The notes beneath the pieces were generated by a model. It searched no databases. It was given only the letters and a program-made list of their open reading frames with translations, and had not been told where the DNA came from. Shown here in pieces: positions 32,569 to 42,980 of a DNA stretch of 64,000 bases (positions are counted from its first letter, which is position 1; each line of letters begins with the position of its first letter). The translations under genes were made by a program, and so were the position numbers. Source of the DNA: Patiria pectinifera (Eukaryota > Echinodermata > Asteroidea > Valvatida > Asterinidae); the NCBI GenBank assembly GCA_029964075.1, contig CM057135.1:12426863-12490862 (forward strand), in the 5' to 3' direction.

Positions 32569-33975
32569 ATGAGTGATTTTAAGTCGTTAAAAAAGCAGAT
32601 ACAATCGATAGCCGATCAGGTAACGAGACAAGTAAATCAAAATGTAGCCAAGGCAAACGAGCTAAAACATCAAGCTGCACCCCAAGCAAAGTTTTTAAAC
32701 AGCACTAAACCCAGTGAACTGGAGGTCATAGTTAATAATACCAACGGGTTTTTAACCATGTTTCCCGACTTAACCTCGGACTATAAATTGCCTCACGTTG
32801 AGACGGACGAGGATGTAGATCGTTGGAAATCACACCCCGTGTCGTTTTATCAAAATCAGTTAAATTTTGCGATCTACTGTGCTACTACGGGCTGCGGTAT
32901 TGGATTCGATCTTTTCAACGCGAGCAACCGTTACGTTTGGGCCATCTTTAACTTTCATTTATATTTTACGGTTAGAAAGATCATGTACGACATTGCCGCT
33001 CCTTTACCGGGAGATGACGCATTTAACGCTCTAGGCAACAGTTATAATCACAGAGCATTTACCGATACCTGCTTGTTGTTTGGCATAGATCAAAACAAGT
33101 CTTTTAAACAGACGAGAGACACAAACTCTAACGGTTTAGGTACCTCATATATCTTTAACAAAGGCAAGTTTGTGGCGGTTGGTGAATACGATAAAGCATT
33201 ACCCAACAAACCCAACGTTCTTTACGGCGGCTATTACGGTCTAGACAGTCCTAAAAAGAGTGGACGCCTTTACGTTCCTTGGACGGTTATTTACATCGAA
33301 CAAAATGAATCGGTACAAAAGGCTTGGTTAGATTCTATACCCGACACGAGTTCGTTTACCCCCGCAGGTATCATAAAGATCAACGAATCGATCAGATCTT
33401 ACGTGTACGCTTTACTCGGTGCGCAGGCTCAAACAAAAACGAGCGTATTATCACCGGGCACCGGATTAGATGCTCAGAGACAATTTAACGTCATCGTTGA
33501 AGATATCATCAATGCAGTAGACGACATGGAAACGAGTATCGATCAATTTCAAGACTCTTTGCAGTATGCCAGAACGCCTTTAAATTTTGTCGTGAAACCG
33601 GGGTTGTATTTAATTCCATCGGATATGAACTTGAGGGTTGGAACGCACGACGGCTATAACAACAATCTTCAAATCGCTACCCAGAGTATGAAAACTGGTT
33701 TGGTGCCAGATTTAAACTCACAACCTCAGCCGGACGACTCTTTTGATGACACCGATGACGTCGCGCCACCAACACCCCCAGAGCCTATGACGAACAATGT
33801 TGCATCACCAACAGCTGCACCAACATCAGCGCCATTGCCAGCACCAGCACCCTCACCTACAGTTTTAACCCAAGAGCCCACTAAACTACAAACTCACCAA
33901 GACGAAAAATTATCGTTGACGGTAGGAATATTAGCTATCGTTGGCATGGGTATTTTAGCTTATGAGGCAATGTGA
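32569..33975 (+). CDS. Polinton conserved protein, 468 aa
   Basis: Looks whole. It has an N-terminal helix (KSLKKQIQSIADQVTRQV), a conserved core (NFAIYCATTGCGIGFD, NFHLYFTVRKIMYDI, SIRSYVYALLGAQAQTKT, DAQRQFN, GLYLIPSDM-x-LR-VG), a Pro/Ala-rich linker at about 395-445 and a C-terminal transmembrane helix (LTVGILAIVGMGILAYEAM). I recognise the core as a protein that recurs in animal Polintons, probably a structural or assembly protein. It is one of the few genes on the plus strand and converges with 33987-34703. Confidence 0.6.
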   Translation: MSDFKSLKKQIQSIADQVTRQVNQNVAKANELKHQAAPQAKFLNSTKPSELEVIVNNTNGFLTMFPDLTSDYKLPHVETDEDVDRWKSHPVSFYQNQLNFAIYCATTGCGIGFDLFNASNRYVWAIFNFHLYFTVRKIMYDIAAPLPGDDAFNALGNSYNHRAFTDTCLLFGIDQNKSFKQTRDTNSNGLGTSYIFNKGKFVAVGEYDKALPNKPNVLYGGYYGLDSPKKSGRLYVPWTVIYIEQNESVQKAWLDSIPDTSSFTPAGIIKINESIRSYVYALLGAQAQTKTSVLSPGTGLDAQRQFNVIVEDIINAVDDMETSIDQFQDSLQYARTPLNFVVKPGLYLIPSDMNLRVGTHDGYNNNLQIATQSMKTGLVPDLNSQPQPDDSFDDTDDVAPPTPPEPMTNNVASPTAAPTSAPLPAPAPSPTVLTQEPTKLQTHQDEKLSLTVGILAIVGMGILAYEAM

Positions 33976-33986
33976 TAAGTCACACT

Positions 33987-34703
33987 CTAATCACAAAAAA
34001 AAATAAGCCTTACCAACTTTGCGCTTGTAAGGCTTTTTTTTTTGTGTTTAAACTTGATTAAACTTGATTGCAGGTACGCAAACACCAAGGCTCCCACACC
34101 CAAAAACAAAGCCCACACGTGTTCGGCCAACCACGATACGGACTTACTCAGCGCGTTAAATATCCAACTGAGTACGCTGCCTATGATACCCGGCAGAGCA
34201 CCCAACGCGCTCACTCCGAGTTTTTGAAGAGCAGATGCAAAATTAGCGAGTTGTTTTGAAATCCACTCTTTGATACCGCCTTTTGGTGCTGGTGTTGGTG
34301 CAGGTGTTGGCGATGGCGCGGGTGGGGCACCCGCACCTCTCACGCTAGCGACGATGCTACTCACTATCGTGCTGATGGCTAAACTAAAAGCGGCTAAAAT
34401 ACTCACTACGGTCACACCTTGTTCTCTAAACAGAGTTCTAATCTTTTCCGCCAGAGTCGTGTCGTCGCCTAATATTTTATTAATCGTTTCTTTGATTCTA
34501 GCGATCTGACTTTTGAGCCCTCGTTCGTTGGCTTTTGCGGCTTCTAATCTGGCGGATCTTTCAACGTTCAAGTCGCTCAATTTATCGTTTAACTCTCGTC
34601 GACCCTCCTCGCTGTGAGATTCGTCGAGTTCTTGTCTCGTGGCTGCAATCTCTCGGTCGAGTTCTGTGAGACGCGCTAAATTAAGTTCTAGGTTACCTCT
34701 CAA
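33987..34703 (-). CDS. Polinton coiled-coil and membrane protein, 238 aa
   Basis: N-terminal coiled coil (LARLTELDREIAATRQELDE ... EANERGLKSQIARIKETI), then a hydrophobic helix (VVSILAAFSLAISTIVSSIV), a Pro/Ala linker, and two more hydrophobic segments near the end (LGALPGIIGSVLSWIFNAL, VWALFLGVGALVFAYL). The order is typical of a membrane-associated Polinton protein found across animals. Its far end crosses the hairpin. Function unknown. Confidence 0.55.
   Translation of the reverse strand: MRGNLELNLARLTELDREIAATRQELDESHSEEGRRELNDKLSDLNVERSARLEAAKANERGLKSQIARIKETINKILGDDTTLAEKIRTLFREQGVTVVSILAAFSLAISTIVSSIVASVRGAGAPPAPSPTPAPTPAPKGGIKEWISKQLANFASALQKLGVSALGALPGIIGSVLSWIFNALSKSVSWLAEHVWALFLGVGALVFAYLQSSLIKFKHKKKSLTSAKLVRLIFFCD
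33995..34043. terminator. Hairpin with A and T tracts between convergent Polinton genes
   Basis: AAGCCTTAC (34005-34013) pairs with GTAAGGCTT (34027-34035) across a 13-base loop, flanked by an A tract on the left and a T tract on the right. The shape is that of a two-way terminator, between the ends of genes on opposite strands. Confidence 0.55.
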
Positions 34704-34748
34704 CGTCTGAAGAGTTTTGTCTAAACCCTGGAGTTCTCTGTAATTCAG

Positions 34749-35309
34749 TCATTCTGTTTGAGCGCCGGTGTCTTGTTCTAAATCGTCTATAATCTCGATT
34801 ACCTCATCGGTGACTCTGGGTAGTTCTGTCATGGGGATACTCTCGGGTTGTATCGATCGCAGTTGTTGGCTTTGATCGTCACTGAGTGTCTTACGTTCGT
34901 AATGCGTAAAGCCTAATTCCTTTCTAATAAAATCTCTACCGTTTAAGCCCATCTTTCTTACATTTAACTCTATAGTCCCCAGAGTCAAGAATCTGTCTGG
35001 TTTTCTTTGATCCGTTAACCTTAGTAAGCCTTTACCAGTGTCATAAAATAAACCTTCTGTGTTGAGAATAAATTTTTCGTATCTCGGAGAGATTGGTTTA
35101 TTGTATATGTTATAAGTATCGTAAAACTCATCAACGCGACCATTAGTGACCATGCTTCTTCCTTGATCTAAAACGTCATCTATGTCGGTAGTGAGGATGG
35201 GTGGTGCAGGAGTATCAAAGTTGTCGTCCAGATTGGTCTCTGCTACATCATCGTCGTCATCGTAATCGTAATCATCAACGGGGTCAAAGTCAAATCCTCC
35301 CTCAGCCAT
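34749..35309 (-). CDS. Polinton acidic unknown protein, 186 aa
   Basis: Begins with a strongly acidic stretch (DFDPVDDYDYDDDDDV), followed by a mixed core (NTEGLFYDTGKGLLRLTDQR) and an acidic tail. A family of small Polinton proteins with such acidic N-termini and the LLRLTDQR block is familiar to me, function unknown. The start is preceded by TTTATTTAATAAA. Confidence 0.5.
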   Translation of the reverse strand: MAEGGFDFDPVDDYDYDDDDDVAETNLDDNFDTPAPPILTTDIDDVLDQGRSMVTNGRVDEFYDTYNIYNKPISPRYEKFILNTEGLFYDTGKGLLRLTDQRKPDRFLTLGTIELNVRKMGLNGRDFIRKELGFTHYERKTLSDDQSQQLRSIQPESIPMTELPRVTDEVIEIIDDLEQDTGAQTE

Positions 35310-35331
35310 TTATTTAATAAACCTATTTAAA

Positions 35332-35574
35332 TTATGCCGTTTTCATTATACTGCCCGGTAGTATACCCTGGGTGACCAACCAATTTTGCGTGGCCAGAGC
35401 TCCACTTATAATGCCCGTCAATTTAGCCGCATCTTCTACGCTTAGTTTGTTTAAATCCGGCGCTTTCATTTTGAGTAGTTTAGCTCCTACCATGGCGTAT
35501 CCCATCGAAAAACCCGATATGACGGCTCCGTGGTAAATCGTATTAGCTATTCCGTTGGTGTCAAAGTAACTCAT
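35332..35574 (-). CDS. Polinton small membrane protein, 80 aa
   Basis: Mostly hydrophobic (AVISGFSMGYAMVGAKLL near residue 20; KLTGIISGALATQNWLV near 50), so two short membrane segments are likely. A box ATATTAAAAA lies just upstream. Function unknown. Confidence 0.5.
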   Translation of the reverse strand: MSYFDTNGIANTIYHGAVISGFSMGYAMVGAKLLKMKAPDLNKLSVEDAAKLTGIISGALATQNWLVTQGILPGSIMKTA

Positions 35575-35675
35575 CGTTTTTAATATAACAATTTTTAAAT
35601 TGCTGGTTTATTCCATGTCTAGCGTTTTGGGGGCGCTGGGTGTAGTGGGTTGTGTGACTACCGGCAATGGGTGTA

Positions 35676-35927
35676 CTACCGGCGCAGTTGCCGATAGTAG
35701 TCCGGTGAGCTCGTAGCTTCGTCCGATGTTACGTTCATTTTTGCTAATTTTAATTTCATCTGTCTATTGTGCTCGGCTAAAGCTTTACCCTGCTGAATTC
35801 GTTTAGGATTTTTAGTCTTGGTCACTCTCGTTACCGCCGGTGATGTTGTTGTTTTTATCGGTGGGGGCGTCTCTGTCTCTGCTGGTTGAGCTGCAGGCGT
35901 TGCTGTCGCTGCTTTCTGATCTTCCAT
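35676..35927 (-). CDS. Polinton small basic protein, 83 aa
   Basis: Ala/Pro/Thr-rich start (KAATATPAAQPAETETPPPIK) and a basic tail (RVTKTKNPKRIQQGKALAEHNRQMKLK). Probably disordered, perhaps nucleic-acid binding by charge only. Unknown. It overlaps the left part of the next frame on the same strand. Confidence 0.4.
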   Translation of the reverse strand: MEDQKAATATPAAQPAETETPPPIKTTTSPAVTRVTKTKNPKRIQQGKALAEHNRQMKLKLAKMNVTSDEATSSPDYYRQLRR

Positions 35928-35944
35928 TTATTATATTAGGTTTA

Positions 35945-36390
35945 TTTAATTTCAAATGTTTTGTTGTGATAATCGTAGCAACTAGGGGTGATAAAAAAGT
36001 TCCGTACTTGTAACAAACGTCGCTCAACATACCAGCCATACTCGCACTTATAATAGGATCAGAACTCAAGTCGTTGGTGAGTTCTTCTTCAGAATCTATA
36101 GTGACGTTATATCCTAAAACTTGTACGGGTGTAACCACAGCTAACACTCTCGAAAATAGACTTAAAGTGTATTTACCAACGGTTTTAACAATTTCATTTC
36201 CAAATTTAGTTTCGTACAGATGATACAGCTTGTCGAGTTCTTTACTGTCAAGAGCTTCGATATGTTTAACGGTGTATTCCTTTCCTAATTACTTTCTAGA
36301 GTTTCCGGCTGCTACGACACCGCACAAACGATCTTTATGTTCTGCGTTGTGATCTTGTTCGTTCGTTAAAGTAAGTTTTAGGTCCTCCAT
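35945..36390 (-). pseudogene. Polinton unknown gene, broken
   Basis: Starts MEDLKLTLTNEQDHN and continues into an Ala/Val-rich, partly hydrophobic C-terminal part (RVLAVVTPVQVLGY, SASMAGMLSDVCYKYGTFLSPLV). Treated as broken, about one break. Function unknown. Confidence 0.4.
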
Positions 36391-36596
36391 TTAATTAGAA
36401 ACAAATTTAATTTTGTTGTAGCTGTTGCAACTTTGTTACAAAAGCAAAGGTATTCGTAGGTGTTAAACGATAGATTAAGTGATATGATGATAATAGCCAA
36501 AAACTGCAAATACTCAAATATTGCTATCATTTACTAACAACAAAATGTATTTTGTTGACGTTTATTGATTAACAATATTAATTGTTACTCAACTAG
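36391..36596. other. Short Polinton intergenic stretch
   Basis: AT-rich, no gene, between two minus-strand genes; a TTGTTG-rich string at 36405-36430. Confidence 0.35.
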
Positions 36597-37198
36597 CTAC
36601 TCAAGTAGCTTGTAACTAACTGGAGGTTCGGTGTATACGACCAATTTACTATATTTCACATCTCTCAAACGTCGTTTTATATAATCTCGTTCTTCAATGG
36701 GTACGACGTCGTTTTCGTCTAACGCTTGATCAAACGATGTTTTATCTTTGCAGTAAAATAATGCCAACCAAGCCGTGTTTTCTCTATAATCTTTTAAAAC
36801 GCTGTTGTACTTTTGGATCAGTAACCAACAGCTGTGATTTACGTGTCTTCCGCTAAATGCCATCTTGCTTAGCGCGCACGTCTTTTTACAATATTTAATC
36901 TCTTGATCCGAAGAGCAATCGTCCACGATAAACAACGTGGCAACACCTTCAAATATTTTCCTGTAAAAATCGATCGCTTCGTTGAGCGTCATCTTGTACA
37001 ATTCCGGATCGCAGAGGTATACCTCGGGATCTGCTTGAATCCACTTTCGATGTACGTTTTGTTTTTAAATATGGTAGGGCAAATGATGACTATCGCCTCA
37101 AATGTGTTTTTATAGTCTGACTCTAACAGATCCAAAATCCATTTGGTTTTGCCCGAATTTGTTTTGCCGACGATTAAAGCGCAATGCGGTTGTGTCAT
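36597..37198 (-). pseudogene. Polinton packaging ATPase (A32/FtsK-HerA type), broken
   Basis: Begins MTQPHCALIVGKTNSGKTKW, where GKTNSGKT is the Walker A nucleotide-binding loop. Later comes TLFIVDDCSSD, a Walker B-type strand, and HVNHSCWLLIQKYNSV, a family-typical block. The enzyme would drive genome packaging into the capsid. One break seems present. Confidence 0.75.
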
Positions 37199-38272
37199 TT
37201 TAACTTAACAGAGATTTAAAATTTCCGTCTTCCAAGTTCAATTGAGCATCCATGACTAAAAATACGTACATACGACCTTCGGCTTCTCTGTTAAATTGAA
37301 TGTTGATGCCTCCTCCGTCTCCGAGTTTCCTACCGGATCCGTGAGCGGAATTGTCGTCGTTACTTCTAAAATCGAGCCACAGACTGTACTTGTCTTTTAG
37401 GTAGTCTCCGAGGTCAAACCCGTCAAATTTAAGTCTTTAGCTACTCCGCGCCCGCTTTCGGTATCGCTGTCTCCAAAGAACTTGTTGATTTCATTCCAAT
37501 GTTGATACTGAAACATGCCTTGACTGTAGAGTTGATTGGGTTTACCTTCTACGGTCACCGATGTTTTGGTTATTTTTGGATTGTAAAATCGCTGCGGATT
37601 TTTGACAGCGGGATCTTTAAACAAAAACAAAATACCCTTGAGACTCCTGATGGGTTAATTGACGCTGACGTTCCAAAGCGTGTCCGATTTGTTGACGGAT
37701 CTAACTTCTAGCGAGTGGATTTTATCAAACAGATATTGCATTAACCCCTTGTGTTTATTCCTGATGGTGATAGCTAGGTCTCTGTTGGTCACCACTTCGT
37801 ATTCGAGAGACAAGTCTGAGTGATGCGAAGTCAGTATGTCAATGTCTAGGGGAATACAATATCTGTTACCATAGGCATCCGCGATAGCTTGATCCTTACC
37901 GTTGTTGGCGCTCGCGTTAGCATCTTCAGCCCCAGTTCTTAGTTTAGAAACGTTTTCTTTTTCTATGCCCGAGTACGCCATGTTTCGAGTCGTCCAGCTG
38001 TTGATCCAATTGTCTTTAAAGTTGTGATACACGTCGGCGTGACGATAACTCACAATTTCGTGACCTTGAAGCCTGACGCTGATTTCGCTGACTAAATTTC
38101 TGGCTAAATTACCAAAAATGGTTCTATTGTTGTCGCTTCCACCGTCGAGTTCTAAATTGAAAGCTAGTTTACAAGTGCCGGGTACGATCACGTCGTCTAC
38201 ACCCAATTGAGGAAACTTGACCCTCAGCGTTTGCCCCGCCGATATACTACTGGGATTGTGGGTAATGACCAC
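37199..38272 (-). pseudogene. Polinton capsid-type protein, broken
   Basis: Starts MVITHNPSSISAGQTLRV. The core is rich in predicted strands (VKFPQLGVDDVIVPGTCKLAFNLEL) and has NRTIFGNLARNLVSEISVRLQGHEI followed by DVYHNFKDNW. These blocks recur in animal Polinton capsid-type proteins (jelly-roll family). Whether it is the major or minor capsid protein I cannot tell. About one or two breaks. Confidence 0.55.
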
Positions 38273-38353
38273 CTCTTTTCTCTCACCCTTGATAGATCTG
38301 GGTATTTTTAATAGTCTGCTTTTTTTCCATACGCATTTATACGAGTTTTAAAT

Positions 38354-38776
38354 TTAAAGGTATCTGTAAGCCAAGAATCCCACCAATAGCGTTCCTCCCG
38401 CGATAAACACCAGTTCTTTTTCTATTTGTTGGTCGCTAGGCTCGTAAAAATCTTCGAGTTTGGGTTCGTGTTGCAGTCCTACGGGTAGTTCGGTAGATTG
38501 TCCACTCACCTCGTTGTAGTAACGCAACGCTCGGTCTACGTTAGAAAATGTTTCTTTAAAAGCATTTTGTTTTCTGATACGTTCGTTTAGAAAATCTGGA
38601 TATTTCGTTCGTTCTCGTTGCCACTTATCTTTGGCGGCTGAGAGTTGTTCTATCGCTAAATCGTGTCTCTTACGCTCCTCGTCGCTCTGTTTCAGATTTG
38701 AAAATAAAAAGTTTGAACCCGTAAAAGCTAAGGCGTTGACGATCGCGCCTCCTAACATCATAGCAACGCTAGCCAT
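38354..38776 (-). CDS. Polinton membrane-anchored helical protein, 140 aa
   Basis: An N-terminal hydrophobic helix (MASVAMMLGGAIVNALAF), a charged helical centre (AIEQLSAAKDKWQRERTKY, FLNERIRKQNAFKETFSN) and a C-terminal membrane helix (LVFIAGGTLLVGFLAYRYL). Conserved layout in Polintons of invertebrates as I recall; function unknown. Divergent from the integrase with about 30 bases between starts, which hold TTTTATATTAAA. Confidence 0.55.
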   Translation of the reverse strand: MASVAMMLGGAIVNALAFTGSNFLFSNLKQSDEERKRHDLAIEQLSAAKDKWQRERTKYPDFLNERIRKQNAFKETFSNVDRALRYYNEVSGQSTELPVGLQHEPKLEDFYEPSDQQIEKELVFIAGGTLLVGFLAYRYL

Positions 38777-38807
38777 ATTATTATAAACGTCTTTTATATT
38801 AAATAAT

Positions 38808-39809
38808 ATGCAAACATTATCTAAACTGTATTATAGCCCGAATGGTTATTGGAGAGGTGAAAGTGCCGTCGACCATTTACACGATAAAACAAAAATCGAT
38901 AACAAGGTAATCAGAGATTGGCTTAAAAAACAAGCGATATGGCAAATTTATCTACCGGGTCCTGCGTATGTACCCAGGCCTACAAGTACATCGCGAGAGT
39001 TTGAAACACCAAACGACTTTCACCAAATGGATGTGCTATACCTACCCTGGGATAAAGTAAAACGCAAGCCTTATAAATACGCTTTGACGGTTGTCGATGT
39101 TGCGAGTCGATACCACGAAGCAGAACCTTTGGTTTCTAAAACGGCAGATTCCACGCGAGATGCTATCGTCAAGATTTACGCGAGATCGCCTTTGAGTTAC
39201 CCTAAAACGTTGAGAGTAGACGCCGGTACCGAATTTAAAGGAGCATTTAAAAAATGGATGGCCTCAAAAAACGTCGAGATTATCGTAGGCGAACCCGGAA
39301 ACCACCGATCGCAAGGTATCGTAGAAAGATTTAATCGAACGCTAGCCGAGAAACTGTTTGGTCATCAGTACGCTCAAGAAATGTTAAATCCCGAGAGTAG
39401 AAACACGCAATGGGTCGAGCGATTACCCAGCGTGATCAAAGCTATAAACGATGAAACGACGAGATTAATAGCTAAAGCGCCGTCAGAGGCGGTTAAACTA
39501 AAACAGGTCCGGCAATCGCCGGCTAACCCCGTTAAAACAAAAGAGCAACAATTACCGCAAGACGCTATGGTTAGATATTTATATTACCCGGGTGAGCAAG
39601 AGGGTGGAACTTCTAGAAGAGCCACGGATCCCATTTGGAGCGTAGACTTCTTCAACGTGGAAAAAAGAACGAGTCAATTAAAAATGATTGAAGGTAAAAA
39701 AGTCACGACGGGTCCTACTCTTTATTACCTGCAAGACGGCCCAAAAAGGAGTTTTGTGAGACAAGAGCTTCAAGTCGTACCCGAGGACACGCAATTACCG
39801 CCTAATTAA
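38808..39809 (+). CDS. Polinton retroviral-type integrase
   Basis: 333 residues, looks whole. The DDE core has D at HQMDVLYLPW, D at RVDAGTEFKG and E at GIVERFNRTL, spaced as in retroviral-type integrases. The region before it is LHDKTKIDNKVIRDWLKKQAIWQIYLPG, and the C-terminal part is basic with a small beta domain (VRYLYYPGEQ ... QELQVVPED) that may be chromo-like. The enzyme inserts the element and makes the 6-bp target duplication. It converges with the polymerase gene. Confidence 0.85.
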   Translation: MQTLSKLYYSPNGYWRGESAVDHLHDKTKIDNKVIRDWLKKQAIWQIYLPGPAYVPRPTSTSREFETPNDFHQMDVLYLPWDKVKRKPYKYALTVVDVASRYHEAEPLVSKTADSTRDAIVKIYARSPLSYPKTLRVDAGTEFKGAFKKWMASKNVEIIVGEPGNHRSQGIVERFNRTLAEKLFGHQYAQEMLNPESRNTQWVERLPSVIKAINDETTRLIAKAPSEAVKLKQVRQSPANPVKTKEQQLPQDAMVRYLYYPGEQEGGTSRRATDPIWSVDFFNVEKRTSQLKMIEGKKVTTGPTLYYLQDGPKRSFVRQELQVVPEDTQLPPN

Positions 39810-42800
39810 TATCTAGATTACGGTGACCATAAGCGAGCGTGTGTATTCCATTCGGTAAAATGTACCTCTTTGTGTCCAACGGACTCAACGATAGTTTATT
39901 TTGAGATACGGTGTAAAGGATGTGATTTTCCGATCTAATGTGAGTCATGGTTTCGTAATGAGATTTCTTGTTTAAGATGCAGTCGTAATAGTGTCGGTGT
40001 TTTAATTTCTTAGAGGTGACCGATTTTGTGACACCCTTGGCTTTTTTCAAGTTGATGTCAGCGGTTAAAATCGAGTACATTTTAGGTCTTATACAAACGA
40101 CTTCTTTGATTATTTTACCTCCAAACTCGTCTTTAAATTTACCGATCACTTTCTTATTGGTTGGATCGTACAAAGGATGATCCGTCGGATAATTCGAAAG
40201 GTCGTATTGTTGCCCGTTTTGCTGCATATCTTTGTATACGTCGTCAGTGTGCACTACGAGTACCAAACTGTATGTATCTGTGTACATCAACCTGATTTTA
40301 TCTTTGTACTTGTCTTTCAAATGGTGGTAATAAAAATCGTACATCAGCGTCTTAGATAGATCTAAGATACTCACACCGCAATAGATTGGTTTGTTTAACA
40401 CGGTTTTAGTCTTGTACTTTTCGACAAATGACAATTTGCATTCTGAAAATGACGTCGTCGTTTTGTAGCTCGGTTTCTGTATAATTTTTTGGTATTTATC
40501 TCGATCGTCATCGTTACTGTCTCTGAGTAGGTAACCGTCAATCCGGTTTCTGACGTTTTCCATCGTCTTACCAAACACGCTGTTATTCATGAGCTTAAAA
40601 AAGTCTTTCTCAAAATCAGAGGTCGCCTTTGTTCGGAGTTGCGTGTTTTTGTCGATGTAAGATGCCATCCAAGGCGCTTGTTTAAATTGCAGCACTCGAT
40701 GCACCTTTTTAAGTTTCAAGCCGAGTTTGAGATACAACTGCAACGTGACGTAGTGCAAAACATATTTTTGTTTAGGATTAAGGGTACACGTTAATTTTTG
40801 CACGTTGCTATTAGGTTCGGTATCTAATAATTCGTTTTGATAATCAGAATCCATTCTTTTGGTATGACGATGTTTTCTGGCGCTAGGGGGTAATCGTTGT
40901 GCAGGTCGTGGAGATTGTCCGGGTAATCGAGGTCTACTTCGAAGCAGTAACCGGTGTTTGACGTTTTCCTGAGAGATAATATCTTGGACTCAGTAAACGT
41001 TTTTGTAGACGCCCATTTAAAGTCTTTGTACGGCAGGTATTGACTCATGGCCCAGCCGTACAGATTGTTTGCATCGAGGTAGGTGATGTAACTCGACGGC
41101 TCGTTTGGATTATGGTCGGGTAGGTATTTGTTGTTGGCTTTGTAGTATCTCATACCACCCACGCTCGAGATACCACCTCTTTTTGCCTTTTCAAAAAATA
41201 AATGTTTGTCTACGTCTTGCAATAGTTCGAGTTTAACTTCCGAGTGTTTTAACAAGGCATCCCACGACAATCCTGGTGCTGTGTAGTAGACAATAGGCTT
41301 GTCTCTTGAAATCTGTCAAACGAGTCCATGTATTCATATGGATAAACTCCTTTTTGTAACAACAAGTCGATGTTTTGACGATTAAAATGTTCTCTGAGTA
41401 GTTTAAACGACTCTCTTGGACAAGCTTTAGATAATCTATCCAACGAAGACGCCATAAAATTAAACGAGTCTATAAATTGCATATTTCCGATCGAAAACGA
41501 AATATACTTTTCCGAATTTCTAGCGATAACTTGTATTTCCTTCTCGTCATCGTACTCTGAAATACTCTGCATGATCAAGTGAGCGTCGTAATTTTGCAGA
41601 TTGTGAAAGACGACCGGTATGGGGGTAAAACCTGGTTTAACTTGTAATTTTAGATTGCAGTAGGCGTGCGCGGCACCTCTATATCTACCCGTGACGTGGC
41701 AGTGATCTCTCACCTTTCTAAATTTGTTGATTTTCTTTTTGCATTCTAGACATTTAGACTCGGTAAATCCATTTTTGTTTTCGTACTGATGTTCTTTTAT
41801 TTGTTTTTCTGTTTTTGGTTTTTTGGGTTTCTGGCACTGACAGTTGCTCGAGTAATTGGGATAAATTGGTTTCTCGCAAATCCAACACGTGCTTGTTTTA
41901 TCATGATGTTCTTTAGCTCGCTCGTTAAATTTCATGGGTTGGGTTTTTTTAATAATGCAATTTATGTCGCTTTGTATTTTTAACATTTTATTGACAAACT
42001 TTGATGCGGCATCTTTACCTCTATAAGTCTCTTGATACGCATTGGTGCCGTCGCATCGGACAACAACTAGCGAATAACCGCTGCTTTGTGAATGTTTGTC
42101 TTTTGCGTGTTGTCCTTTTTATCGTCCGAGTTTTTTTCTAAGATCGATTCAAAGTCGGCGTAAACTACAAACGGTGCTTTTTGTTTAAACCTGTAGTTTT
42201 TAAATTCTAATATTGGCACATCGTTTTCGTCGACTATCCACTCGTTATTTACATATTTTCGCTTAGCGGTAGGAAATACAATCTTTGACGGATGTGTATC
42301 TATACCGTTACAATCGGTCATGTGTCTATCTAATTTTACTTGCGTTCTATAATGACACAGACACCTTCGACAAAAATATTTCTTACTTTTATGTTTTGTA
42401 ACGTTATGAATCAATCTCGAAAAATTATTTATCCAGCAGTAGTGATGCTTGTCACCCTCAGAAAACAAAAACAGATCGATAGGTCGTGACTCTGGTTTAT
42501 AGTTTTTAGACACGTATAAGGGATATAATTCCCCCTCATAACCGTATACGTTTATCGTTAAATTATTTTGTCTTTCTATCTTTGGTATCTGGTCGATCGG
42601 TGTTGGAAAATCTACGCCTTTAAATTTGAGTCCGTCGTCTTTGGTGTATACAACAGGTTCTTCTTTATGAATTTTATATTTAGGATCGTTTTTTATGTTA
42701 TTTTTTACTTTATCCGTATACAAGCCAAGGGCAGCTCTCAAACACCATCTCAAACACTCGTTGTCTTTGTTTTTAATGTTTATCATCGCCGTTTTCTGTT

Positions 42801-42876
42801 TGATATATTTTGGTAGGTCAATATAAGAACTACCCCTCACGGGGTTAAACCTGTTGATGTTGATATACAACGCCAT
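39802..42876 (-). pseudogene. Polinton protein-primed family B DNA polymerase, broken
   Basis: From the right: an N-terminal region with INIKNKDNECLRWCLRAALG, a cysteine-rich stretch, the 3'-5' exonuclease start (PFVVYADFES) and an HCHVTGRYRGAAH zinc-like block. Then HNLQNYDAHLIM (exonuclease), YLDANNLYGWAMSQYLP (palm motif A), KLMNNSVFGKTMENVR (motif B) and a palm motif C block. This is the order of protein-primed family B polymerases of Polintons. It is broken, about three breaks. It would replicate the element. Confidence 0.85.
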
Positions 42877-42980
42877 TATCTTTTTTTAAACCCAACCCGA
42901 TCCTTGATTTGTATACCTTTCATCCTTTTTAAATAGCTGGTCGATGTCTTCTTTTAAAACCTGTTTTATTTGACTTTGAT

